A stretch of 64,000 nt of DNA from Sarcocystis neurona (taxonomy: Eukaryota; Apicomplexa; Conoidasida; Eucoccidiorida; Sarcocystidae), in the NCBI GenBank assembly GCA_000727475.1, contig KL647303.1, forward strand, positions 1,675,449 to 1,739,448. The letters are read 5' to 3'. A program made the position numbers and the translations under genes. Each line of letters opens with the position of its first letter. The stretch's first letter is position 1. The notes beneath the pieces were generated by a model. That model saw only the letters and a list, made by a program, of their open reading frames with translations, did not search any database and had not been told where the DNA came from. Positions 37,810 to 49,231 of the stretch are shown in pieces.

Positions 37810-40800
37810 ATGCAACTGCCCTCGGAGTGCCTTCCTACTTCGGCGTTCATGGCTGACACCAAGCCAACAGAAATCAGTTCCAGGCCTCTTCTTTCTACTT
37901 ATCCCTCTGCTCTGCTGTGTTCAGCTTCTCCCTCGTCGTCGGTCCCCACATTTTCGTCCAGCAACTCACAACGTACCTCTGCGTCTGATACGGCGAGAGA
38001 CGGTGGCTGCGGGAACGCATCTGGCAGCGAAGGCAGGAGCAAAAGTAGCTGCAGCACCACCAGCAGCGTCAGTGAGAACAGCGACAGTATGAGGAAGGTC
38101 CCCCCAGGTAGCGACACTGAGACTGCCAGCAGCACCGCTGACATCACCAACAGGGAAGGCAGCAACGATAGCAGCAAAGTCGACAACTGCAGCAGTCCTA
38201 GCAGCAGCAGCAGCGCCGAGCCCAGCGACAATTCCTCATGCAGCTGCAGTAGCAGCGGCGGCAGCAGCAATCCCAAGTGTGAGAACAGCAGCAAGTGTGA
38301 CACCAACAGCACCAGCAGCGAACTTGCACGCGGCGGTGACAGCGCCAGCCGCAGTGGCAGCTGTGACATCAGCAGCACCGGACGCAGTACCGGCAACAGC
38401 AGCAGTAATGGTCAGGCCAGCGAGATCGCCTTAGAGGAGGTTGAAGACGTGCTGGCGACACCTCTAGAGTCTGCAGCAGCGGAGCGTGTGCGACAATTTT
38501 TAATTAGTGAGAAAGTCAGCGGTTGCCGTCTCATTAAAGTACAAAAAACCTACTACTCCCTGACACTCGAGCAGCGCAGGCTCCTGCTTGGGGCTCCTTC
38601 TGTGTGCCATCTCTGCAAAACGGTTGTAGTGGAAAATACCAGACACACTGGTAAGAACGCGGGGCATTTTATCGACTCTAACAAAGAAAGAAAGAATACA
38701 CATTAATATTTCTTGAGATTTGTGTGAGTCCGATCGACATTTGTTGCCTCCGTGGGTGCTCCTGTGGACGCAGGGGCCGTCCACAATATCCGTAATATAC
38801 AGACATCCCTCCCCACGTCCAAAGCACTTTGGAAAGATGTGTGTCTTTGCGTGGTTGCGTACATGGAGATGTGTACACTAGGTGTGCCGCACAGACGTTT
38901 ATGCACCGTTGATATATATATATATATGTATGGACACGTATAAGGAGACATCTATTACGCGTTTGCACCTACGTGGGCAAGTTTTCATATATATATACAC
39001 GTATATACACATGTACTCGTGTATAACTGTTTTATCTAATGCGTAGGTACGAGCAAATACACGTACACACACATATATATGTATGTGCATACAAACATAG
39101 GTGCTCGGGTGTCCCGACGTGCAGACTGGAGCTCCCTCCCCACGCGGTTCTAAATTCTCCACATACATACGTGGCTACGACTTTCCATCTACTTCCTGTC
39201 TGGAAGCGTATCGGGAAGCTTCCCCTCTTTTCATGCGTCCACCACAGCAGTGGCAATATGGGGAAGACTTGCCTATTCGAAGGCGCGGCTTCTCTTAAAA
39301 TAGGCGGCACATTCGTACAGTCATCACGCAGCGTCTTCTCCGTAGAGACCATCGCGTCGGCATCGGAGGCTCGTTTCTCCCCACACGGAAGGACAGAATT
39401 GCCGTAGAGATACTTCTCTGGGTAGTGGAGTAGTAGAAGTGTAACATGTGTTTGCACACGTGAAGATGGTTAAGGATGTACACATACACATTTGTCTACG
39501 TAATATCACGAATATACATATGTAGACGTACACGTAAGAGACGTAATACTACGTGTGTGTTCAGCTCATAATACTCCACTAAATCGTACTTGTATGTATA
39601 CATATATACGGATGTGTATACATATATACAGACACACACGTGATACCATGAATATATGTACGTAATAACGTTACGTGTGTGTGTGTGTGGGTGGGTGTGT
39701 GTGTGTGTGTGTACACACGTACGTACGTGGTTGCTACACGTATGTATATACACGTAATGTGAAGTATGTAAACTGATTTTCGAATAGTATGTGAGCCTGT
39801 CGAAAAACGCAGTAGGAACTTATGCACGTACGGCGTCACGGTAGCTGTGTCGTATCGATGGAGAGAATAGGAAGGGCGTCGTGTGTGTAGTGTAAGCAGC
39901 TGTGGCTAGAGCAGACAGCAGATGTTCCCCGGACCTCCATACATATGCAATGGTGACAAGCACGTATTTGCCTCCTCCTCGTCTACACGTCGAAGAAGTA
40001 CGCTTTTTTCTTCGCTCAGAGTTCGTGTAGGATACACACTTCTCGCCTTCTACGCGCAGCACACGTCCTTCCCGTGCTGCTGATATCGAGCGGCTGCTGC
40101 CGCTTTTTCTTGCTGTTATGGGCTGCTGCTCTTGCTGGTCTGTGGCCTCGCTGCAATATGTGTGTGTGCTGCTCCCCTGTCAGGAGTTGACGAGAAGATC
40201 AACAGCAGGTACTATATGGTCATTCTTCCGTATCCTCGGAGATTAAACGGAGAGCGTGTGAAAGACGTGATCAAAGCATTAAATGCCAAGGTAGGTTTCT
40301 TCGCTATTATCCAAGGAAGGTCATTCTACTCTTCATGGAGCCGGACTGTGTCTGTTCACAAAAGAAAGAAAAGCGCTACTTCACTGCAGCACAACAACTG
40401 TCTTCAGATGGTCGTCTTCGTTCCCGTCGCCGCTTCTTCCTCGCTTCCTGTGCCACTGTCTTTACTACTACGTCCTCTCTGCGGCGCGGCGTCTGCAATC
40501 TGCTGACTGTTCTCTCCCTTTCTTTTTAGGCGCTCCTCTCTTTTACATGGTATTCTCCTTCTCCTACTAGTGTCTTCTTTTTCTCTTGTTACTCCTTTTT
40601 TCTCTTCCTCCTACGTCCGTTCAGTTCTCCTCTCCCCTCTGTTCTTCTCTGCTGTTGCCGTTTCCTCTGATCCTGCTGCATATTCTCATGGCTCTCTGCT
40701 GCCCATGAAAACCTACAACTATTTTAATACCAGTACATATATATGTATATGTGTGTGCACCTCGATGAATATATATATATATATACGTGTGTCCTCCATT

Positions 40801-43339
40801 CTTCCTTTTCTCTCCGTGTCTCTCCGTGTGTGTGCACAGACACGTACTTCGAGAGAAGAAATGAAAAATTCTCGGTGTCGGAAAGTGAAAGGACAAGCAG
40901 TGGCATCTTCTATGTACAGTTGTGCAAATATGTGTAGAAAGAAAGATGATATTACTCAAAAACGTCTGTAGACACGTATATACGTGTATATTTGTGACTG
41001 TCGTGAACGGTCTTTACTCGGGAAAATTTATACATGTACGTGTGAAATTGATATAAGGAACAAAAGGACATGTGCAAGTCAGTGTATGCAAGGCCAGTCA
41101 CGAAGGTACAGGTCCGTACATATGTGACGAGAAAACCACATATATATCTATAGGTATACACTATAGAGAATGTATATAGTAAGGAGAATATATATGTTAC
41201 AAATCTACACATGTGTGTCGTTATAAACTGGGTAGAGGAGGAAGGCATTGATATGTGTATACATATACGTGCGTGCGCGCTAGATATTTATACAGAAGAG
41301 GAACTGTGTTCAAACGTATCTACCTCCTTAAGAAAAGAGAGAAACAACCTGTGAGAAGACACCATTTTGTGAATGCAACTTCTCATCCACTTTTACAGGC
41401 GTTCTACACATACCTATGCGTCTGTGTATGTACAAATATATACGTGTATATATATGTATACGTGTATATCGTAGTGACTGAATGTGTACCTCTGGGTATA
41501 GTCTGACACATATACCGTTGTGTATATCGTCCTTTCGGTATACACACATAGAAACACAACTGCCCATCTGTGCTTCCGGTCGTCGTCTATATATGTGTAT
41601 AGTTTTCACTGTATACACAGATGTGTGTATGCATCAGTGAATGTATATGAAAAAGTATTCATGTGTGTATCTCGTTTCTTTCGTTTCTATGTATGTGTAT
41701 TTACGTATATATATATTTATATGACTACGTGTATGTAGCTGGCGAAACGTGTAAATCTGTGTGTCTTTTTCTCTTCTCTCTCGCTGCTGCTTCTTCTCTG
41801 CCTTTCTGTATCAATATGTATATATTTGTTCCAAATGTATTCCTGCTCGGCAACGAAAAGGTAAAGAATATGCACTTCTGTAAGACTGTGTAAAAAAAGA
41901 GACATGTGTCTGTGTGTGTGTGTGTGTGTTGCGTCCTACGTGGAAGTTCCTTTCTTTCATCTCCTCCTCTTATTTGTTTTTATGCCTTCTCCCGTTTCCC
42001 TCCGTTTCTCTGTAGCTCTTTCGTTTTTTTCTCTTTCCGCGTTTATTCTCCGGTTTTGAGTTCGTTGGTGTCTTCTCTTTCTCCCCCCCACGCTACTTCT
42101 CCTCCTTTACGTTTTCGTCTACGGATCTCATTTTCTCGCCTTGCACTTGCCAGCAATCTTCGTTCGTACTTCTCTTCTTTTTGTCTCAGTGAGAGACGCG
42201 CGACGCAAGTGGCGATCATTTCTTGACGTCTTGAACGAACGCCGTATTCTCTGCACAATACGTGTATCCACCAAAGAAGGGGAAGAAGATGAACGGAAAA
42301 AGTTTGCGACGCAACACACCCGCGCATCTCTCCTTTTACACAGTCTAACAGTACCGCGTGTTCTCTTCTTTTTTCGCTATCGGGCGTGTTTTCGCGCGTC
42401 TTCGTGCGTACGTCAGCTGCGTACACGTGTACACATGTATCCCTCTCTGCGTGGACGTATATGTCTATACATAATCTATAAGAATATGTCGGTGCGTATG
42501 TGTGGATGTGTAGGCACATATATAAATCTATGTATATGTATATAAATTCATGTTTGTACATAGCATTTTGTTTTATGAGGATATCCAAGTCTCTGAGGAG
42601 CTGTGAACATATTTCCTGTCATATGGTAAACGTGGGCAAACGATTTCATAGGCGCATTAACGCTAGCAGAATATCGTCTTTTTTCCCATTTTGCACTCGT
42701 ATCATGTCGACTGTCTTTTCCCTCTGTCTCTAATTTTCGAAGAGAAGTATGTCTCGCTGTCAGGTCTATACAGAACGCAAGTGCAGGAGCAGACATAATA
42801 CTTCCGCTTTCGCCTCTTTTCTCGTTTTTGTGCATATGTAGATGAATACGCGTCAGGTCCTCTTCTGCGTCTTCCTTGACCTTTTCTTCTCTCTCACGTC
42901 ACCTTCACTGTTTCCGTTGTTCCGTGCCTCTTCGCATCCTATGTCTCTCACTTTGTCCCGTTTCCGTCTCCCTTTCTCGTACTGTTTCGCCGGTCTCCCG
43001 TATTTCTGTTACCTTCGTGTCTTCCTCGTTTTTTGTTCGTTCGTGCTTTGCTGGGTGTGTTCGCTGCAGAACAACGTGAAGCTGGGAAACAAAAAACTGA
43101 ACTTCAACTTTTGCAAGGAGGGCGTGCAGCTGACGGGGTTTCAGTATAACGCAATAACGCCTTTAGGATCGCTCTTGCCAGTGCCAGTAGTGCTCGACAG
43201 TGAAGCAGCAGCATTGCAGCCACCTGTCATCTGGCTCGGGGGAGGGGAGGAGAATATGAAAGTGATGCTCCCGTTGAGTGAGCTGCAGCGGGTGTTCGAC
43301 CCTATCGTGGGGCGGGTCACGTTTGAGGAAGAAGAGTAG
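37810..43339 (+). CDS. YbaK/aminoacyl-tRNA deacylase domain protein with Ser-rich N-terminus (three exons, about 405 aa)
   Basis: Exons are 37810-38650, 40184-40290 and 43070-43339. The junctions are ACACTG/GTAAGA to CCTGTCAG/GAG (phase 1, giving Gly) and CCAAG/GTAGGT to CTGCAG/AAC (phase 0). Residues 1-210 are mostly Ser, Asn, Gly and Cys from an AGC-type repeat. The domain then runs from VRQFLISEKV through KTYYSLTLEQRRLLLGAPS and CKTVVVENT, then INSRYYMVILPY (exon 2). Exon 3 has LTGFQYNAITPLG, LPVPVVLD, PPVIWLGGGEENMKV and a C-terminal VFDPIVGRVTF. This order matches the freestanding eukaryotic YbaK-like family related to ProX/PrdX tRNA-editing enzymes, which hydrolyse mischarged tRNA. Activity here is inferred. 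A second in-frame ATG at 37849 is an alternative start. Pyrimidine-rich DNA lies upstream of the start and exon 3, and purine-rich DNA follows the stop. Confidence 0.85.
38040..38420 (+). repeat. AGC-type triplet tract encoding poly-Ser (homopolymer repeat region)
   Basis: Interrupted AGC/AGT triplets inside exon 1 of the YbaK-like gene encode runs of Ser broken by Gly, Asn, Cys and Thr. The frame is kept throughout, and the conserved domain begins right after it. Confidence 0.85.
38651..40183 (+). other. Intron 1 of the YbaK-like gene
   Basis: It is bounded by GTAAGA and CCCCTGTCAG. It contains TA/TG microsatellites, including an interrupted (GT)n at 39675-39712. No other exon was seen. Confidence 0.8.
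39675..39712. repeat. Interrupted (GT)n microsatellite
   Basis: GT dinucleotides with a central GGGTGGG interruption, located in intron 1 of the YbaK-like gene. Confidence 0.85.
40291..43069 (+). other. Intron 2 of the YbaK-like gene
   Basis: It starts GTAGGT and ends GTTCGCTGCAG. Pyrimidine-rich strips at about 40410-40680, 41935-42120 and 42850-43050 alternate with TA/TG microsatellite. Frames in it are Leu/Phe/Ser or Tyr/Val strings and are not genes. Confidence 0.75.
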
Positions 43340-43960
43340 AAGTCGAAGAAAAAGAAGCAAAGCCGGAGGAAAAAGAAAGATGAAGAGGATACGTAAACAA
43401 GGCATTGCGGGAATGAGGAAGGGAAGAAAGAAGAACGGATCAAAGAGTAGAGAAGAAAGAGGGGAAAAGCGACAGCCTGTGAATCGCCGCAGCTGCAGCT
43501 GCAGAAGAAACGACGGTGGCACTGCGTAGGAAGAAGCGGCGGCAGGAAGAGAACCAGGGCGTACACACTCTGTTAGACAAGAAGAAGACGAAAGGAACGA
43601 AAAGAAGCAACTGTAGTTTTTGCAGCAGCAGCCACACCTCAACCTTAAGAGCAAAAAGGCGAGAGAAACAACAGCAGAAGCAGCCCTGGGGAGGGGAGGG
43701 GGAGTGGAGAAAAGAAGAAGCTGCCGCAGAAAAAGCAAGCAGCAAACGGTGGGCAGGAGAGAGTCCTAGGTGCTGCAGCAGCAACGGAGAGAGAAGAAGG
43801 CGGAGCAGAAAGAGGTGAGGAGAGCCGCAGCAGAGAGTGAAGAGAAAGCGCGTCATGGGCCGAAAGACGAGTTGCAGCACACACAGAAGACGCAACGAGA
43901 CAAAAAAAAAAGCCCGACAGTTGTGGGGTGCGGGTGTCACCAAAATAAAAACGTTTTCTC
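43340..43960. other. Purine-rich tract after the YbaK-like stop codon
   Basis: The plus strand is dominated by GAAGAA/GGAAGA with CAG triplets, ending with an A run near 43900. It is probably 3' untranslated or downstream DNA. Lys/Arg/Glu frames on the plus strand and Phe/Leu/Ser frames on the minus strand are composition artefacts. Confidence 0.5.
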
Positions 43961-45553
43961 AGGTAGACTTCACTTTTGTAGCTCAGACATCCAAACTTTT
44001 AGAAAGCTGAAAAAACAGGAGTTGCAAAGCTGGAAGTCTCAACAGGGTGCGTTTGTCTACACGACAGGTATCATCTGGAGCATCGGCAGACGCGTGTGTG
44101 TGTGTGTACGTTGTTCAAACATGTGTCTCTCCCCACGACAGTGTCTCACATTCGGCTTGGACGAGAAGAAAAGGTATCACTGTTTCACGTATGTGAAGAA
44201 AGGATGGGAAGGAGGGACACGAAAAGAAGGAAGGAAGAACGAGAAAAACAGACAAAGTCCGGCTCTTTCTACACATACGTGTACGCATTGATGCAAATAG
44301 ACTCATGGATATGTGATTCGGTGTTCTCGTGTACCCTTGGGAGACAAGCCAAAGATCTTTTTCGTCTATACCTCTGTCTTGTTTGATAATACGAGAAAAC
44401 TGTGTCAAATGGCGATTCCCGTAACTCGCGGCCTGCTGTCCTTTTTTCTGTCCACGGTTTGCGCTGGACGTCAAAAAAAGGGGTCCACGTGAAGAAATCT
44501 CGGCTGCCCTAGTGCGCAGCTGTTTACACGAGAAGTGTGTTCGGTGCGCTCTCTTTTCCTCCTGCTGTGCATATACAGCGGCAAGTAAACGTGTATATGT
44601 ATCCGCTGTTTTCCCCTCTATTATTTATCCGCCTTTACGAGTCTCTTTCTCTTTCTCCGTCTACGCACCTACATACGTTGTGGAGTGAGCAGGAGCCCTC
44701 CGCCTGGGTTGAATGCGTCTTTGCGTACACAAGGTAGTTACTTCCTCTTCCGTCTCTCTGTCTCTCTGTGTACTTACGTGCATGTATGTACGTATATACG
44801 TGTGTACATAATTGCACATACTCGTGTGGTGTACCACGTCGTATTGTAGGACTTCTTTCTTTGCTTTTTCTCCCTCTGTGTCTGTATCCTCCTGTGTATC
44901 TGCACATGCACATGTATACACATCCATATACTTGCGTGTACACATAGGGGATGGCGAGTCCTGTTGTATGCGTGTGTGCGTGCGTGTGTGCCATTACAAG
45001 TCTTTATATACTCATCTGCGTGCAGACAGGTCCGTCTACGTGTGGCCCGTAGGGAGCTTCGCTAGAGGTGGAGGAGCACACGGCAGTTACAAACAGCGGG
45101 AATTTACGTGCGCACCTATTCCCGGCGTGTGTGCTTTCACGTGAAGTCAGCTGCGCCATATATACATACATATGTTTGTATTTTAAAAGAGTGTGTATGT
45201 ATCTGGTTTCACTGCACATATTTGGATTCAAATATATGTGTACTTGAGACGTGTTTGCTTGTGTCTATGTGTACGCACGTAGTGTTACGCAGCTCCGTTC
45301 GAAGAGGTACGCATCTGCACGTACTGGTGGCTGTCATCGTCCAGTGATACTCCTATAGCGTAAATACATATCATGTACGTCTACAGATATACACGTTTGT
45401 ATATGGGCTACCAGTCACAAGCACGTTACACGCGAGGGGAAGGAAAAGAGACGGACGGCCCATTCATGATCTTTTTCATTCCTTGCGAGATTCTCAGTAT
45501 CTGAAGTCAATGTTCACTGGTTGAACGAAATAGATGATTGTCTTGTCTATGTC

Positions 45554-45769
45554 TCAGCAGAGCAGGTGATTGACTTCCACCGCTCTGCAGGGGACTGTTA
45601 GGCTACGCTGTTGAATTACACAGGAGACAGTTGAAGCGTCCGATGTTTCAAACTGACAATTTTCAAGCGCCTGTATATCAGCTGCAAAAGTGGAAACGCG
45701 CACGTTTGCTTGCACGCAGCTCAACAACATAATCGTGAGATAAAGGAAAACGATTACACTTCGATACAT
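45554..45769 (-). CDS. Hypothetical short secreted or Cys-containing ORF
   Basis: The ATG frame of 71 codons begins MYRSVIVFLYLTIMLLSCVQ, a convincing signal-peptide shape. It is followed by a short polar region with four Cys and ends in TGA. Alternatively, TTATCTCACGATTATGTTGTTGAG is a splice acceptor and this is the last exon of a longer minus-strand gene that includes the frame near 46.5 kb. The size and Cys content recall short coccidian surface or secreted proteins, but no family motif can be claimed. Confidence 0.3.
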   Translation of the reverse strand: MYRSVIVFLYLTIMLLSCVQANVRVSTFAADIQALENCQFETSDASTVSCVIQQRSLTVPCRAVEVNHLLC

Positions 45770-45946
45770 GTGCGCGAAGCCTAACAGCTATCCTTTGAAA
45801 GTTCACCGGAATCACTGGACGTAGGGATGCTTGTAGTCACGCTTACGTACATTCTATTCTCTCGCACACATGTACAAAACACACGCGGATCTGGGGGGAA
45901 ACAAATAGTTGTCACGCGGGTATAGACAGACACACCTCCCTACGCA

Positions 45947-45975
45947 GAACCGTTTACGTGCAACGTAAACGGTTC
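45947..45975. repeat. Perfect 13-bp inverted repeat with 3-nt spacer
   Basis: GAACCGTTTACGT, then GCA, then ACGTAAACGGTTC. It lies upstream of the minus-strand ORF at 45554-45769, on the side where that gene's promoter or intron would be. Confidence 0.9.
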
Positions 45976-46445
45976 ATTTACAGAATGAAAGGCCGTAAGT
46001 GAAGGTGGGGAGGGTATGCTACACATGCGTAAGACTTGTCAGCTGGGTGTTAAAGCTGTATAGTCACTTTCGGTGTCGGTCTCTTCTCTGAATGACTACT
46101 TCGCCCGCTGTTTACCAAATAATTCTTATCAGTTTACCCTTGATCTCTGTGAAGGCGTCGCGTGCAACTACTCTGCACGCAGGCACAAATATGTGAGATT
46201 TTTCAAGTACGACTAAGTACGGCTAAAGCTTTTTCAACGGGTAAAGATGCAGAAGCCAGTTGTTTCTTGTTAACAATGTTTAGAATGTTAAGGGGTATGC
46301 CCAGTTAGGAAAAGAGCTAAGAACGAGACCTGGGGATTGCCACGGTGATTGTTATCCAGTGGGGTACACTTCAACAGTGAGTACAACGTTAGGTTAGAGT
46401 TAAAATTTTCCTGCAGACTTTTTAACGGAGGCGTTTAGAGTGAAC

Positions 46446-46620
46446 TTAACCAGCGTCACGCAGAATCTCGTTAACACAACTAGCAAACGCTGTAGGAGAG
46501 ACACTCGAGAATTGCCAGTCGGGACCCAGGGCTACGCACACCAAAATTAAGTATAGGACCAGATGTCCACAGGCGGACGATACAGAAATTCGGTGCGCGT
46601 GCTGACTGGTGACAGCAGCT
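46446..46620 (-). CDS. Possible exon with hydrophobic leader (minus strand)
   Basis: After an acceptor-like CTGCTGTCACCAG the frame reads a hydrophobic segment HLVLYLILVCVALG. It then reads FSSVSPTAFASCVNEILRDAG and reaches a GTTAAG donor-like site. No ATG occurs in the frame. The leader followed by a Cys-containing helix-like segment resembles the start of coccidian SAG-type surface antigens, but this rests on a few residues only and no following exon was found. Confidence 0.2.
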
Positions 46621-48197
46621 GCGAAATTCTTGTTCACAGAAAAGTAAACAGCGGCAGTGTGCGAACGTTGTGCTCTGAAGGCCCGTTGAGATAAGAGGAC
46701 CGTGTTTAACGAGTCAAATGTTATATGCTGCGGAGGGGCCACCAGCCAACGCGTGGAAATCACGCGTTGGGATAGAAACCCATCGCGGGCCGACGGGTTT
46801 ATACGTACTCACCTGTGTGTACACACGTGGAAGCGACTTTTGAGAGTGCTGTGCGGGTGAAGCTGCAGCAACTACTGCAAGTTCTTCAAGTATACAGACT
46901 GAAAGCCGCTTACTTGTTCATCTTTGAGAGTAAGGGCATTCGAAGTTGCCGCAGACGAGCATGAAGGGAGGGGGCTCACATTGGTGTGATGTATACCGGA
47001 AGTAAAACTCTCCATGCCACAAACAAATAAACGAGGCACCTATAGCGGGCCAGGATTTACATTTGACGATGTGCTTGGCAAAATTTGCATCACGGCTTTT
47101 TTCTCTTCATAGTGAACATTCAGATTCGGTTCCGACGATTCTTCGATTTACGCATAAATCTGTGAGTACACATACATTCTCTCTCTATATATATGCATAT
47201 ATATGTATATATATGTATATGTGTATCGTGTAAGGGTTTTGATTTGGATATAAATGAGAAACAGCAGATAGATAATGTCTTCTAATCCTTTGACATCGAA
47301 AGTAAGAAACGACCACTAGCAGAGGAACACTGGCAAAACGAACGTGAAACCAGATTCCATACATGTATATATATGTGGGAGTTTCAGGAAATCCACGTGT
47401 GTACCGCCTGAGTATAAATGCACACACGTACCGTAAAACGTGTGCGTGCACGCGTGTATACGTTTGTACGAACTACTTAAGGAGTGTAATCTACGGGTGT
47501 ATGCCGACGTATTTTCTGTAAACTCCATACGGAGTGTAATTTTTATGTGTTGGACCTGCACACCTGTATTTTCAGATTTGGATGCGGGAGCAAAAAGTGT
47601 TCACAACTGGGGTGTGGACGGGTAGAGACTCATGTATATACACGTATATACACGTACATATACTTCTAATGTGATGCGGGTAGCGTGCGTGTATGTATCT
47701 ACATATATATGCATATATATACATGCACAGATTAAGTAACAAAGTAAATACATATATCCGCAAATAGTACGGTGCACGTAGAGACAAACATCTCTGTAGC
47801 TGTGTGACGAAATGGATCTGGATACACTGTATCGGCGCAGCAGAATGGTAAAAGACAAAATTTACACGGAACGTCCTCCTACGTGTTATCACTTGTGTTG
47901 CCAGCACCTCTCTCAATTGTTAGGAAGAAGTACAGATATGAGTAATTACGAGAACGTTGATAGGATCTATTACTGTGATCATTTTCATCTACGAAGAAAT
48001 ATGTGCCTGTTTGTAGATGAATCTACAAGCACACACGAATACCTTCGGCATCTCTATATCCGTGCGCGTCTCCGAACCTCCCAAGCGTGTATACCCGTCG
48101 TGTGTCAGTAAATTATTCACAAACGCGCGAACCTACTGTCTTCGAAGGCGGTGAGAAACCTAGGATGCAAAGATGTGTCGCGATGAGCGACGCTATA

Positions 48198-48290
48198 CAT
48201 GCGATTGTCACAGGAATAATTGTAGTGTCGTGTACGTGGTTCTTATTTCCTTCCATGCGATTATCACAGGAACCACCGTAGTGGTGTATG
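48198..48290. repeat. Imperfect direct repeat, offset 56 bp
   Basis: CATGCGATTGTCACAGGAA and CATGCGATTATCACAGGAA are each followed by a GTAGTG-containing stretch. Confidence 0.7.
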
Positions 48291-48559
48291 CGTAGTATCT
48301 GTATCTCTCCTTCAAAGGTCTCCCTTTTGAACTAAGTGCTGCGCCAAGTGGCCGCGGCGACCACCGCCACACCGCTTGATGAGCTGTTCCTCGTGCGTTG
48401 CTCAGAATGCAATGTTTTCGGTTGTTTTTTCTGGTTCTCAGTAGTGAACACTAGTGTTCACGACGGGGGCGTTTTTAACTCTCGACAAGAGAATCCTCTC
48501 TCCTCTGTTGCCGATCATATTCTTCTTTGTCAGCAGGGTGCAGCCATTAGTGGATAAAA

Positions 48560-49231
48560 TTGCATTTTCAAGTGAAAGAAGAAACTTTATCCTTGTGTGG
48601 CTGCCTCCACTGCCGCGGAGACAGGTGTGTACGTCAATCGTGTGTAGCAGAGGGGGAGATGCGGAACATTAAAACAACATACCCGGACAGCTGTTGTAGA
48701 TATGTGGTTGGCAAGGACTCCCTCATGTACCCAGGCAGGTATGAATTTCAACTGAAAAGCGCGAAGATCTTCCACTTTGACAGATCTCTTCAAAGATTCC
48801 CTGCATCTTCTGGTGCCGTTAGTTGCCATTCGTGTAGGCATTTCTGCCGACGCGCAGACATGACACACTCACATACACACACCGCGGTACAGACCGGACA
48901 CTGCACATGCATCGGGGCGCTCTACGAGATTCACCCTACAGTATTCTCGAGAAATTCTCAACACATAGATGCAGATCCTTTTGACTTTCTCTCCTTTTTT
49001 CCCTTTAATTGCATGGATGAGACGGATTCTGTGTCTCCCAGGGCACGACCTCTCCTAGGTAGACACCTCTGCGCAGACGCGCGCAGCACGAGTAAACGAC
49101 TGAACAACTCTACATCTGAACGTTTTACATCGACCTTCACTCCACTGGCTACCTCTGTGTCTCAGCTTCCGTATCGGGCTGTGGGGGCTGCTGACACTTA
49201 TTCATTCTTCGGTTCCACACATCAGGAATGA
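48560..49231 (+). CDS. Hypothetical open frame, 224 codons, doubtful
   Basis: The frame is open from about 48560 to TGA at 49231, and its first internal ATG is at 48659. It contains several Cys/His pairs in the first half (HCRGDRCVRQSC, CHSCRHFC) and a Ser/Thr-rich second half. No microsatellite coding and no recognised domain. It may be an exon of an unidentified gene or a chance frame. Confidence 0.2.
   Translation: MHFQVKEETLSLCGCLHCRGDRCVRQSCVAEGEMRNIKTTYPDSCCRYVVGKDSLMYPGRYEFQLKSAKIFHFDRSLQRFPASSGAVSCHSCRHFCRRADMTHSHTHTAVQTGHCTCIGALYEIHPTVFSRNSQHIDADPFDFLSFFPFNCMDETDSVSPRARPLLGRHLCADARSTSKRLNNSTSERFTSTFTPLATSVSQLPYRAVGAADTYSFFGSTHQE

Noticed and set aside
43163..43943. Minus-strand Leu/Phe/Ser frames up to 191 codons.
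   Set aside because: Antisense to YbaK exon 3 and the purine-rich tract after it.
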